Origin: an uncultured Massilia sp.
Lineage (GTDB): Bacteria > Pseudomonadota > Gammaproteobacteria > Burkholderiales > Burkholderiaceae_D
Reading direction: 5' to 3'
Length of the DNA stretch: 64,000 nucleotides
Assembly: GCA_913778765.1 (NCBI GenBank)
Contig: CAJYXO010000049.1
Location: 40,366-104,365 of the forward strand
Numbering within the stretch: position 1 is the first letter of the stretch; each line of letters begins with the position of its first letter. A program made the position numbers and the translations under genes. Positions 16,275 to 25,651 of this stretch are shown in pieces. Under the pieces are notes generated by a model. It was not told where the DNA came from, searched no databases, and saw only the letters and a list, made by a program, of their open reading frames with translations.

Positions 16275-17836
16275 AACCGCCCCCGGAAGTGATCGGCACC
16301 GCCGCCGTCGCCCCCACGCCCCCGATCACCCGCGCCCGCGCGGCGCTGATGCTGTTGGCCCTGGTGGCCCCGTTCGCGCTGTACCTGAATACCGTGCAGT
16401 CGATGATCGCGGTGTGGAACAGCTCCGACACCTTCGCCCACGGCTACGCGATCCTGCCGATCAGCCTGTGGCTGATCTGGCGCCGGCGCGAGAACTTCAG
16501 CCTGTATCCGCCGCAGCCCTGGGCGCCCGGTTTGCTACTGGTCGCCATGTTCGGCGCCGGCTGGCTGGCCGCCCAGCTGGGCGAAGTGCAGGTGGTGTCG
16601 CAGTACACCTTCGTCGCCCTGTTCCCGGCGATCGCCCTGACCCTGTTCGGTCCGCGCCTGGCCGGTTCGCTGGCCTTCCCGCTGCTGTTCCTGCTGTTCG
16701 CGGTGCCGTTCGGCGAAATGTTCGTGGCCCCGCTGATCCAGTTCACCGCCGACTTCACCGTGGCGGCGGTGCGCGCCACCGGCATCCCGGTACTGCGCAG
16801 CGGCACCCGCTTCGAGCTGCCGAGCGGTACCTGGTCGGTGGTCGAGGCCTGCAGCGGCATCCGCTACCTGATTTCCTCGATCACGCTGGGCTGGCTGTAT
16901 GCCTACCTCACCTACCGCTCGAACCTGCGGCGCGGCATGTTCGTGGCCCTGTCCGTGGTGGTGCCGATCGTCGCCAACGGCCTGCGCGCCTACATGATCG
17001 TGATGATCGGCCACCTGTCGGGCATGGCGCTGGCCACCGGCGTCGACCACCTGATCTACGGCTGGCTGTTCTTCGGCCTGGTCATGTTCATCATGTTCTG
17101 GATCGGCAGCTACTGGCGCGAAGACACCACGCCGGCCGCCGCCCCGGCCGGCAGCGTGGGCGCCACGCTGCCGGCGCCGGCAGCGGCGCGCAGCGCCGGC
17201 AAGCACATCCCGGCGATGGCCGGCCTGGTGCTGGCCGTGTGCGCGTTGTGGCCGGCGCTGGCCGCCTACGGCGAGCGCGCCAACCACAATCCGGCGCCGG
17301 TCGACCTGAAGGACGTCGCCGTCGGCTGGCCCCAGGTCGCCTCGTTCTCGGACTGGGTGCCGGCCTACATGGAGCCCGACGTGGCCCTGCACCGCAGCTA
17401 CCGGCGCGATGCGACCCCGGTCGCGCTGACCCTGCTGTACTACCGCAACCAGGACCGCAGCAAGTCGCTGATCAGCTCCCTGAACCGCCTGGCGGCCTAC
17501 AAGGACACCTGGCACGAGACCGAAGGCGGGCAGCGCGTCGAAACCGCCGGCGGCCGTCCGCTGGCCGTGCGCGAAACCGTGCTGCGCAGCGGCGGCAAGG
17601 CGCTGTTGGTGTGGAGCTGGATGCGCATCGGCGGCCACGATACGACCAGCAACACCATCGGCAAGTTCTACCAGGCCGGCTCGAAGGCGCTGTTCCGCGG
17701 CGACGACGGCGCGGCGATGATGCTGTCGGCCCCCTTCGACGAGAATCCGGAGACCGCCCGTACCGCCCTGCGCGCCTTCCTCGCGGATAACCTAAAGGCC
17801 GTGGACGCGGCGCTGGCGCATGCCGCCGCGCGATGA
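16265..17836 (+). CDS. xrtA: Exosortase A fused to EpsI domain
   Basis: A 523-aa polytopic membrane protease/transpeptidase. About eight membrane helices fill residues 25-290. The catalytic triad of exosortases is visible: Cys196 in VEACSGIRYL, Arg241 in NGLRAYMIV and His262 in VDHLIYGW. Residues from about 305 form a periplasmic EpsI domain after an Ala/Pro-rich linker, a fusion common for XrtA in betaproteobacteria. It cleaves PEP-CTERM signals such as that of PepA and is thought to attach the protein to an extracellular polymer or lipid. GGGGAGAG precedes the ATG, and the gene overlaps stp1 by 10 nt. Confidence 0.96.
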   Translation: MFLKPPPEVIGTAAVAPTPPITRARAALMLLALVAPFALYLNTVQSMIAVWNSSDTFAHGYAILPISLWLIWRRRENFSLYPPQPWAPGLLLVAMFGAGWLAAQLGEVQVVSQYTFVALFPAIALTLFGPRLAGSLAFPLLFLLFAVPFGEMFVAPLIQFTADFTVAAVRATGIPVLRSGTRFELPSGTWSVVEACSGIRYLISSITLGWLYAYLTYRSNLRRGMFVALSVVVPIVANGLRAYMIVMIGHLSGMALATGVDHLIYGWLFFGLVMFIMFWIGSYWREDTTPAAAPAGSVGATLPAPAAARSAGKHIPAMAGLVLAVCALWPALAAYGERANHNPAPVDLKDVAVGWPQVASFSDWVPAYMEPDVALHRSYRRDATPVALTLLYYRNQDRSKSLISSLNRLAAYKDTWHETEGGQRVETAGGRPLAVRETVLRSGGKALLVWSWMRIGGHDTTSNTIGKFYQAGSKALFRGDDGAAMMLSAPFDENPETARTALRAFLADNLKAVDAALAHAAAR

Positions 17837-17849
17837 GGAAGACTGCGCG

Positions 17850-19034
17850 ATGAGCGACATGAAGCAAACGCCGCTGGTTCCGCTGGTGGCACACCTGATC
17901 TACCGGCTCGACATCGGCGGCCTCGAAACGCTGCTGGTCGACGCCATCAACCGCATGCCGGCGCACCAGTACCGGCATGCGGTGATCTGCCTGACCGACT
18001 ACACCGAGTTCGCCCAGCGCATCACGCGCCCGGGCGTCGAGCTGGTCGCGCTGCACAAGCCGCCGGGCCTCGAACTGGGCACCCATAAACGCCTGTTCAA
18101 GCTGCTGCGCACCATGCGCCCGGACGTGCTGCACACCTACAACCTCGGCACCATCGAGTACCACGCGACCGCCCTGCTGGCCGGCGTGCCGGTACGGGTG
18201 CATGCCGAGCACGGACGCGACGCCAGCGACCCGCAGGGCGTCAACCGCAAGCACAACCTGCTGCGCCGCCTGCTGGTGCCGGCGATCGACCGCTACGTGC
18301 CGGTCTCGCGCGACCTCGCGCGCTGGCTGCGCGGCACGGTCGGCATCCCGCAATCGAAAATCGAGCTGATCGACAACGGCGTCGACACCGAGCGTTTCAG
18401 GCCGGCCCTTGACGCCGCCGGCGAAGCCTGGAATGCGGACAATGCTTTCGTGATCGGCAGCGTCGGCCGCCTGCAGGACGTCAAGGACCAGGCCACCCTG
18501 ATCGACGCTTTCGCCCTGTTGCGCACCATGCTGCCGGAACAGCGCGAACGCCTGCGCCTGGTGCTGGTCGGCGACGGCCCGCTGCGCGAGCGCCTGGCGC
18601 AGCGCATTCTCGATGCCGGCCTGCAGGACTGCGCCTGGCTGCCCGGCGCACGCAGCGACGTCGCCCCGGTGATGCGCAGCTTCTCGCTGTTCGCCCTGTC
18701 CTCGATCGCCGAGGGCACGCCGGTGACGATGCTGGAAGCGATGGCGAGCGGCCTGCCGGTGGTCTCGACCGCCGTCGGCGGCATCCCCGACCTGGTGCAG
18801 GACGGCGTCAGCGGCGCCCTGGTGCCCCCGAGCGATCCGCAGCGCCTGGCCGAGGCCCTCGCCGCTTACGTACTGGATGCGGAGCGTACCCGCCAGCACG
18901 GCGCGGCCGGCCGCGCGCGCATCGAACAGCAATACAGCGTGTCCGCCATGCTGGCCCATTACGTGGCCCTGTATGACGGCCTGCGCAAGACCAAAACCCC
19001 CTTTCAAGAAGCAATCACACCATGTGCGGAATAG
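17850..19034 (+). CDS. XrtA-associated GT4 sugar transferase (stp2 type)
   Basis: A 394-aa GT-B enzyme of the TIGR03088 type. The acceptor side begins HLIYRLDIGGLETLLVDAINRMP, and the donor side has IGSVGRLQDVKDQATLI and SSIAEGTPVTMLEAMASGLPVV. The ATG at 17850 is chosen over one at 17820, which lies inside the end of xrtA; GAGGAAGA precedes the chosen start. The next gene overlaps it by 13 nt. It is one of several sequential transferases building the repeat unit. Confidence 0.92.
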   Translation: MSDMKQTPLVPLVAHLIYRLDIGGLETLLVDAINRMPAHQYRHAVICLTDYTEFAQRITRPGVELVALHKPPGLELGTHKRLFKLLRTMRPDVLHTYNLGTIEYHATALLAGVPVRVHAEHGRDASDPQGVNRKHNLLRRLLVPAIDRYVPVSRDLARWLRGTVGIPQSKIELIDNGVDTERFRPALDAAGEAWNADNAFVIGSVGRLQDVKDQATLIDAFALLRTMLPEQRERLRLVLVGDGPLRERLAQRILDAGLQDCAWLPGARSDVAPVMRSFSLFALSSIAEGTPVTMLEAMASGLPVVSTAVGGIPDLVQDGVSGALVPPSDPQRLAEALAAYVLDAERTRQHGAAGRARIEQQYSVSAMLAHYVALYDGLRKTKTPFQEAITPCAE

Positions 19035-20914
19035 TAGGCATTTTTGACATGCGCGGCGGCCGCGCCATCGACCGCGACGTGCTCGGACGCATGAACGACA
19101 CCCAGTTCCACCGCGGCCCGACCGAAGGCGACCTGCACATCGAGCCGGGCCTCGGCTTCGGCCACCGGCGTTTGTCCATCATCGCGCCGGAGAACGGCCT
19201 GCAGCCGCTGTTCAACGAGGACCGCACGGTGGCGCTGGTGTTCAACGGCGAGATCTACAACTTCCGCGCCTTGCGCGCCGAGCTGCAGGAACTCGGCCAC
19301 GAATTCCGCACCCCGTCCGACAGCGAGACCATCGTCCACGCCTGGGAACAGTGGGGCGAAGACTGCGTCCAGCACCTGCGCGGCATGTTCGGCTTCGTGA
19401 TCTGGGACCGCACCAGACAGACCCTGTTCGCGGCGCGCGACCGCATCGGCATCAAGCCGCTGCACTACGCCGTGCTGCCGGACGGGATGTTCCTGTTCGG
19501 CTCCGAGCTGAAATCCATCCTGTCGGTGCCGGGCCTGCCGCGCGAGATCGACCCGCACGCGGTCGAGGAATACTTCGCCTACGGCTACGTGCCGGAACCG
19601 CGCACGATCTTCAAGCACGCCCATAAACTGCTGCCGGGCCACACCATCACGCTCAAGGTCGGCAGCACGAAAGTCGAACAGAAGAAGTACTGGGACGTGC
19701 CGTTCAAGCCGCACGACCGCATGACCGAACGCGACATGGAAGGCGAGCTGATTTACCGCCTGCGCGAAGCGGTCGAAAGCCATCTCGAGGCCGACGTGCC
19801 GCTCGGCGCCTTCCTGTCGGGCGGGGTCGACTCCAGCGCCATCGTCGCGATGATGGCCGGCCTGTCGAAAGAGCCGGTAAATTCCTGCTCGATCGCCTTC
19901 GACGACCCGGCCTTCGACGAATCGACCTATGCGCGCCAGGTGGCCGAGCGCTACAAGACGAACCACCAGTGCGAGACCGTCAGCAAGGACGACTACGGCC
20001 TGGTCGACACCCTGGCCCACCTGTACGACGAACCGTATGCCGACAGCTCGGCGATCCCGACCTACCGCGTGTGCGAACTGGCGAGAAAGCGCGTGACGGT
20101 GGCGCTGTCCGGCGACGGCGGCGACGAGAACTTTGCCGGCTACCGCCGCCACCGCATGGCCAACAACGAAAACCGCGTGCGCTCGATGCTGCCGCTGGCG
20201 CTGCGCAAGCCGGTGTTCGGCTTCCTCGGCGCCGCCTACCCGAAGGCCGACTGGGCGCCGCGCGTATTCCGCGCCAAGACCACCTTCGAGGCGCTGGCGC
20301 GCGACCTCACCGAGGGCTACTTCCACGGCGTGTCGATGCTGAACGACCGCGTGCGCGCCCAGCTTTTCTCGGACGGCTTCAAGTCCAGACTGCAGGGCTA
20401 CAGCGCGGTCCAGGTGATGCGCAACTACACCAAGGACGCGCCGACCGACGATCCGCTGTCGCTGATCCAGTACATCGACATGAAGACCTACCTGCCGGGC
20501 GACATCCTGACCAAGGTCGACCGCGCCAGCATGGCGCACGCGCTCGAAGTGCGGGTGCCGCTGCTGGACCACCAGTTCGTCGAGTGGGTTTCCGGCCTGC
20601 CGTCCGGCTGCAAGCTGCGCAACGGCGAAGGCAAGCACATTTTCAAGAAGGCGCTCGAACCCTGGCTGGGCGAAGACGTCCTGTACCGCAAGAAGATGGG
20701 CTTCTCGATCCCGCTCGCGGCCTGGCTGCGCGGCCCGCTGGCCGACAGCATGAAGAAGGCGGTATTCAGCCCGCTGCTGCGCGATACCGGCATCTTCAAC
20801 GAAGCCTTCCTCAAAAAGATGGTCGACGAACACCTGGCGCGCCTGAAGGATCACAGCACCGCGCTGTGGCAGGTGCTGATGTTCGAAGCCTTCCTGCGCA
20901 AGAACGGCGCCTAA
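19022..20914 (+). CDS. XrtA/PEP-CTERM system amidotransferase (AsnB-like)
   Basis: A 630-aa class II glutamine amidotransferase and synthetase. After Met1, Cys2 begins the Ntn domain (MCGIVGIFDMRGG), so it can hydrolyse glutamine. The PP-loop is LSGGVDSSAIVAMM near residue 268, and LSGDGGDENFAGYRRHR follows. It would amidate a carboxylate using ATP and ammonia. Given the GlcNAcA/GalNAcA precursor genes at 42-44.5 kb, a uronic acid in the polymer is a plausible target, by inference. It matches the TIGR03108 family seen in XrtA loci. Confidence 0.93.
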   Translation: MCGIVGIFDMRGGRAIDRDVLGRMNDTQFHRGPTEGDLHIEPGLGFGHRRLSIIAPENGLQPLFNEDRTVALVFNGEIYNFRALRAELQELGHEFRTPSDSETIVHAWEQWGEDCVQHLRGMFGFVIWDRTRQTLFAARDRIGIKPLHYAVLPDGMFLFGSELKSILSVPGLPREIDPHAVEEYFAYGYVPEPRTIFKHAHKLLPGHTITLKVGSTKVEQKKYWDVPFKPHDRMTERDMEGELIYRLREAVESHLEADVPLGAFLSGGVDSSAIVAMMAGLSKEPVNSCSIAFDDPAFDESTYARQVAERYKTNHQCETVSKDDYGLVDTLAHLYDEPYADSSAIPTYRVCELARKRVTVALSGDGGDENFAGYRRHRMANNENRVRSMLPLALRKPVFGFLGAAYPKADWAPRVFRAKTTFEALARDLTEGYFHGVSMLNDRVRAQLFSDGFKSRLQGYSAVQVMRNYTKDAPTDDPLSLIQYIDMKTYLPGDILTKVDRASMAHALEVRVPLLDHQFVEWVSGLPSGCKLRNGEGKHIFKKALEPWLGEDVLYRKKMGFSIPLAAWLRGPLADSMKKAVFSPLLRDTGIFNEAFLKKMVDEHLARLKDHSTALWQVLMFEAFLRKNGA

Positions 20915-20930
20915 TTTAATAGAAAAGAAT

Positions 20931-22145
20931 ATGCGAGTCCTGCACGTCCTCGATCACTCGATCCCGCTGCACAGCGGCTACACCTTCCGCACCCGCTCGA
21001 TCCTGCGCGAACAGCGCGCGCTCGGCTGGGAAACCTTCCACGTCACCGGCGCCAAGCAGGGTTCCGGCGACATGCTGGAAGAAACCAGCGACGGCCTGCA
21101 CTTCTACCGCACGCCCTCCGGTGCTTCCACGTTCTCGAAGCTGCCGGTACTGAACCAGGTCGACGTGATCGATGGCCTGGCCAGGCGCCTGGCCGAGATC
21201 ATCCCGATCGTCAAGCCGGACGTCCTGCACGCCCATTCGCCGGTGCTGAACGCGATCGCCGCCCTGCGCGCCGGCAAGAAATTCGGCATCCCGGTGGTGT
21301 ACGAAGTGCGCGCCTTCTGGGAAGACGCCGCGGTCGACCACGGCACCAGCACCGAGAACGGCCTGCGCTACAAGCTGACCCGCGCGCTGGAAACCTATGC
21401 GCTGAAGCGCGCCGACGCCGTCACCACCATCTGCGAAGGCCTGCGCAAGGACATCGTGGCGCGCGGCATCCCGGCCGACAAGGTGACCGTGATCCCGAAC
21501 GCGGTCGACATCGACAAGTTCGCGCTGGGCGGCAGCGCCGACCAGGCGCTGAAGGACAAGCTGGGCCTGTCCGGCTCGCGCCTGATCGGCTTCATCGGTT
21601 CGTTCTACGCCTACGAAGGCCTGGACGTGCTGCTGCGCGCGGTGCCCAAGCTGACCGCGCGCATGCCGGACCTGCGCGTGCTGCTGGTCGGCGGCGGTCC
21701 GCAGGACGCCCAGCTGCGCCAGCTGGCCAAGGACCTGAACATCGAAGACAAGGTCGTGTTCACCGGCCGCGTGCCGCACGACCAGGTCAACAAGTACTAC
21801 GACCTGCTGGACGTGCTGGTGTATCCGCGCCTGCCGATGCGCCTGACCGACCTGGTCACGCCGCTGAAACCGCTGGAAGCGATGGCCCAGGGCCGGATCC
21901 TGGCGGCCTCCGACGTCGGCGGCCACCTCGAGCTGATCGCCGACGGCAAGACCGGCGTGCTGTTCCGCGCCAACGACACCGATTCCCTGGTCGAGAAAGT
22001 GTCGGCCCTGCTGGATTCGCACCAGACCTGGCCGGCACTGCGCTCGGCCGGCCGCGAGTACGTCGAGACGGAGCGCAACTGGCCGGTCAGCGTGGCGCGC
22101 TACAAGAACATCTACGGCCGCCTGAAACGCACCGAGGCTGCATGA
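20931..22145 (+). CDS. Exosortase A-associated GT4 glycosyltransferase (Daro_2409 type)
   Basis: A 404-aa GT-B transferase. The start VLHVLDHSIPLHSGYTFRTRS is diagnostic of the TIGR04063 group. The donor site includes IGFIGSFYAYEGLDVLL and PLKPLEAMAQGRILAASDVGG. It is separated from the amidotransferase by 16 nt, with AGAAAAG as a weak ribosome site. The next transferase starts at the ATGA overlap at 22142. Confidence 0.92.
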   Translation: MRVLHVLDHSIPLHSGYTFRTRSILREQRALGWETFHVTGAKQGSGDMLEETSDGLHFYRTPSGASTFSKLPVLNQVDVIDGLARRLAEIIPIVKPDVLHAHSPVLNAIAALRAGKKFGIPVVYEVRAFWEDAAVDHGTSTENGLRYKLTRALETYALKRADAVTTICEGLRKDIVARGIPADKVTVIPNAVDIDKFALGGSADQALKDKLGLSGSRLIGFIGSFYAYEGLDVLLRAVPKLTARMPDLRVLLVGGGPQDAQLRQLAKDLNIEDKVVFTGRVPHDQVNKYYDLLDVLVYPRLPMRLTDLVTPLKPLEAMAQGRILAASDVGGHLELIADGKTGVLFRANDTDSLVEKVSALLDSHQTWPALRSAGREYVETERNWPVSVARYKNIYGRLKRTEAA

Positions 22146-23317
22146 AGATCCTGACTTTCAGCACCCTGTTCCCGAACGCCGAAAAGCCGGGACACGGGAT
22201 CTTCGTCGAAACCCGCCTGCGCCACCTGGTCGCCAGCGGCCGGGTCGAGTCGCGCGTGGTGGCGCCGGTGCCGTGGTTCCCGCTGACCCACGAGCGCTTC
22301 GGCAACTACGCGAAGATGGCCCGGGCGCCGCGCGAAGAGATCCGCCACGGCATCCCGGTACTGCATCCGCGCTATCCGGTGCTGCCGAAGGTCGGCATGA
22401 ACGTGGCGCCGGTATTCCTGGCGCAGGCCGTGAAACCGGCGATCGGCCGCCTGATCGACGAAGGCTTCGACTTCGACCTGATCGACGCCCACTACTTTTA
22501 TCCGGACGGCGTCGCCGCCGCCATGCTGGGCCGCTACTTCAACAAGCCGGTGGTGATCACCGCGCGCGGTTCCGACATCACGCTGTTCCCGGGCTACCGC
22601 CTGCCGCGCCGGATGATCCTGTGGGCGGCGCAACAAGCCGCCGGCATCATCACGGTCTGCAACGCGCTGCGCGACGAGGTGATCTCGCTGGGCGTCGACC
22701 CGCGGCGGGTGGTCTCGCTGCGCAACGGCGTCGACCTGAACCTGTTCCGCCCGACCGAACGGCAAGCCGATCAGCCCTTCACCCTGGTCACGGTCGGCCA
22801 TCTGGTGCCGGTCAAGGCCCAGGAGCTGATCGTCGGCGCCCTGCCCCTGCTGCCCGGCGTGCGCCTGGTGATCGCCGGCGACGGTCCGAACCGCGGCATG
22901 CTGGAACAGCTGGCAAGAACATTGAACGTGGCCGACCGCGTGACTTTCCTGGGCGCGGTGCCGCAGGCCCAGCTGCGCGCCCATTACGGCGCCGCCGATG
23001 CCATGGTGCTGGCGTCCAGCCGCGAAGGCTGGGCCAACGTGCTGCTCGAGTCGATGGCCTGCGGCACCCCGGTGGTGGCGAGCCGCGTCTGGGGCACGCC
23101 GGAAGTGGTGGCGGCTCCCGAAGCCGGCGTTCTGATGGCCGAACGCACGCCGCAGGGCGTGGCCGACGCCGTGAACGCCCTGCGCGCCCACTACCCGGAG
23201 CGCGCGGCGGTCCGCCGCTACGCCGAACGCTTCAGCTGGGACGACACCACCGCCGGCCAGCTGGCGCTGTTCGAAGCGGTGCTGGCCGAACGATCGAAGG
23301 TGCCCTGCCATGCGTGA
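22142..23317 (+). CDS. GT4 family glycosyltransferase
   Basis: A 391-aa GT-B transferase beginning MKILTFSTLFPNAEKPGHGIFVE. Donor-side motifs are TVGHLVPVKAQELIV and SSREGWANVLLESMACGTPVV, including the E-x7-E pattern typical of retaining GT4 enzymes. The acceptor domain holds VITARGSDITLFPG. It is coupled to the transferase before it (4 nt) and the ligase after it (8 nt). The sugar is unknown. Confidence 0.9.
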   Translation: MKILTFSTLFPNAEKPGHGIFVETRLRHLVASGRVESRVVAPVPWFPLTHERFGNYAKMARAPREEIRHGIPVLHPRYPVLPKVGMNVAPVFLAQAVKPAIGRLIDEGFDFDLIDAHYFYPDGVAAAMLGRYFNKPVVITARGSDITLFPGYRLPRRMILWAAQQAAGIITVCNALRDEVISLGVDPRRVVSLRNGVDLNLFRPTERQADQPFTLVTVGHLVPVKAQELIVGALPLLPGVRLVIAGDGPNRGMLEQLARTLNVADRVTFLGAVPQAQLRAHYGAADAMVLASSREGWANVLLESMACGTPVVASRVWGTPEVVAAPEAGVLMAERTPQGVADAVNALRAHYPERAAVRRYAERFSWDDTTAGQLALFEAVLAERSKVPCHA

Positions 23318-24614
23318 CGTCATCCTGTTCCTGATGGTCATGGGCGGGCTGGTGTTCGCCTTCAAGCGGCCGGTGATCGGGATTTATCTGTGGAGCTGGA
23401 TCAGCCTGATGAACCCGCACCGGCTGACCTATGGCTTCGCCTTCAGCTTTCCCTTTGCCGCGGTGATCGCCGGGGTGACCTTCATCGGCATGTTCGTGTC
23501 GCGCGAACCGAAAAAGCTGCCGATGCGGCCGATCGTGGTGGTGCTGATGCTGTTCATGTGCTGGATGACGCTGACCGGTATTACCGCCTTCGAACCGGAC
23601 GCCGCCTGGGAGGAATGGAACCGCGTCTTCAAGACCTTCCTGATGTTCTTCATCACGCTCGCGCTCATCTACAACGCCGAGGACCTCAAGCGCTTCGTCT
23701 GGGTGGTGGCGATGTCGATCGGCTTCTACGGCTTCAAGGGCGGCCTGTTCACGATCATGACGGGCGGCCACAGCCGCGTGCTGGGCCCCTACGGAACTTA
23801 TATTTCCGACAACAACGACCTGGCGCTGGCGCTGGTGATGACGGTGCCGCTGCTCTGGTACCTGCAGGGCCAGGCCACCAACAAATGGCTGCGCTACGCC
23901 CTGATCGCGCTGGCGGTGCTGACCATGGCCGCCGCCGCCGGTTCCTATTCGCGCGGCGCGCTGCTGGCCGGCGGCGCGATGCTGGCCTTCCTGTGGCTGA
24001 AGAGCGCGAACAAGATGCGTACCGGCGTGGTGCTGCTGATGGCGCTGCCGCTGCTGTACCTGTTCATGCCGGAAGCATGGTTCGACCGCATGGACAGCAT
24101 CGGCGAATACAAGCAGGACGGCTCGGCGATGGGCCGCATCAACTCCTGGAGCATGGCTTTCAATATCGCCTCGCACAGCCTGCTGGGCGGCGGCTACCGC
24201 TGCTTCACGCCGGCGGTGTTCCGGATCTGGGCGCCGGAGCCGCTGAACGTGCACGCACCGCACAGCATCTACTTCCAGGTGCTGGGCGAACACGGCTTCA
24301 TCGGCCTGGCGCTGTTCCTGACCTTCCTGTTCATGGCATGGCGCAGCGGCTCCCGCGTCATCAAGTTTTGCAAGGGAAAAACGGAACTGCAATGGGCCGG
24401 CAACCTGGCCGCCATGTGCCAGGTGAGCCTGATCGGCTATGTGGTGGGGGGTGCGTTCCTTACGCTGGCGTACGTCGACCAGATCTATGATATTGTGGCT
24501 ATTATAATATTACTTGAAAAAATTCTAATGGTCAATATTTCTAAGACAACTAAAGTTGCTGCCGCGCCCCTCATTCCCGGGGCCAAACCGGTCGCGGTGG
24601 GAGGGCCATCATGA
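23310..24614 (+). CDS. Putative O-glycosylation ligase, exosortase A-associated (Wzy_C family)
   Basis: A 434-aa membrane protein with about ten hydrophobic helices and a periplasmic loop around residues 260-320 (MGRINSWSMAFNIASHSLLGGGYRCF, NVHAPHSIYFQVLGEHG), the layout of O-antigen ligase/polymerase (Wzy_C) proteins. It matches TIGR03097, which occurs only in XrtA genomes. It may polymerise the repeat unit or ligate glycan to exported protein. The last 30 codons are AT-richer than the rest and encode a short cytoplasmic tail. It overlaps its neighbours by 8 and 4 nt. Confidence 0.9.
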   Translation: MRDVILFLMVMGGLVFAFKRPVIGIYLWSWISLMNPHRLTYGFAFSFPFAAVIAGVTFIGMFVSREPKKLPMRPIVVVLMLFMCWMTLTGITAFEPDAAWEEWNRVFKTFLMFFITLALIYNAEDLKRFVWVVAMSIGFYGFKGGLFTIMTGGHSRVLGPYGTYISDNNDLALALVMTVPLLWYLQGQATNKWLRYALIALAVLTMAAAAGSYSRGALLAGGAMLAFLWLKSANKMRTGVVLLMALPLLYLFMPEAWFDRMDSIGEYKQDGSAMGRINSWSMAFNIASHSLLGGGYRCFTPAVFRIWAPEPLNVHAPHSIYFQVLGEHGFIGLALFLTFLFMAWRSGSRVIKFCKGKTELQWAGNLAAMCQVSLIGYVVGGAFLTLAYVDQIYDIVAIIILLEKILMVNISKTTKVAAAPLIPGAKPVAVGGPS

Positions 24615-25585
24615 AGCTGTCGCCGTTGGCGGCGCTGCTGCTGCGCTTCCTTGGCAACGCCGTCGCCCATGTCAAGCGTGGCGAGCAGACCCTGTTCGTC
24701 ATCACCTACCACCGCATCCTGTCGAAGCCGGACCCCTTGCTGGAATCCGAGCCCGATGTGGCCGAATTCCGCTGGCAGATGGAAGTGCTGGCACGCTGCT
24801 TCAACGTGCTGCCGCTGTCCCAGGCCCTGAAACAGCTCGATGCCGGCCGCCTGCCGCCGCGCGCGGTCTGCGTCACCTTCGACGACGGCTACCGTTCGGT
24901 GCACGATCTGGCGCTGCCGGTCCTGCGCGAGTTCGGCCTGCCCGCCACCGTGTTCGTGACCAGCGGCTTCCTCGACGGCGGCACGATGTGGAACGACCGT
25001 ATCATCACCGCGGTCCAGTCGCTGAAGACCGAACAGGTCGACATGAGCGAGTTCGGCCTCGGCCTGCTGCCGCTGGGCAGCGTGGAAGACCGCAAGGCCG
25101 CCTCGCTGCACCTGATCGATGGCGCCAAGTACCTGCCGCCCGCCGAGCGCAGCCGTCTGGTCGAGCACCTGGAAGCCCTGGTCGGCTCGCCTTCCCGCGG
25201 CCTGATGCTGACCCCGGAAATGGTCGTCAACCTCGACCGCAACGGGGTCGAGATCGGCGCCCACACGGTGACCCACCCGATCCTGACCAGCCTCGACGGC
25301 AACAGCGCGCGCGCCGAGATCGTCGGCAGCAAGGAATATCTCGAACAATTGCTCGGCAAGCCGGTCCCGCTGTTCGCTTACCCGAACGGCAAGGTCGGTG
25401 TCGATTTTGACGCCAGCCACATTTCGATCCTGCGCGAAAGCGGTTTTGCCGCCGCCTTCACGACCGCCATCGGCGCCATCACCCGCAAGCAGGACCGTTT
25501 CCAGCTGCCGCGCAGCCGGCCGTGGGACCGCACCCCCTTCCTGTTCGGGGTCAGGCTGGTGCGCTGGCTGGCGCAAGCGGTTTGA
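24611..25585 (+). CDS. Polysaccharide deacetylase family protein
   Basis: A 324-aa NodB-fold protein. The motif VCVTFDDGYRSVHDLALPVL supplies the catalytic Asp pair, and IGAHTVTHPILTSL the metal histidines, as in PgaB-type deacetylases. FAYPNGKVGVDF follows. There is no clear signal peptide, so it may act inside the cell, or the N-terminal hydrophobic stretch (LSPLAALLLRFLGNAV) may anchor it. It is coupled to the O-ligase gene by ATGA. It probably trims acetyl groups from amino sugars of the EPS. Confidence 0.9.
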   Translation: MKLSPLAALLLRFLGNAVAHVKRGEQTLFVITYHRILSKPDPLLESEPDVAEFRWQMEVLARCFNVLPLSQALKQLDAGRLPPRAVCVTFDDGYRSVHDLALPVLREFGLPATVFVTSGFLDGGTMWNDRIITAVQSLKTEQVDMSEFGLGLLPLGSVEDRKAASLHLIDGAKYLPPAERSRLVEHLEALVGSPSRGLMLTPEMVVNLDRNGVEIGAHTVTHPILTSLDGNSARAEIVGSKEYLEQLLGKPVPLFAYPNGKVGVDFDASHISILRESGFAAAFTTAIGAITRKQDRFQLPRSRPWDRTPFLFGVRLVRWLAQAV

Positions 25586-25651
25586 GCGACACACTATAAG
25601 AAAGAGACCGGGCCGCCGCCGCCGGCCCTCGCATTACCGACCTACGACGAT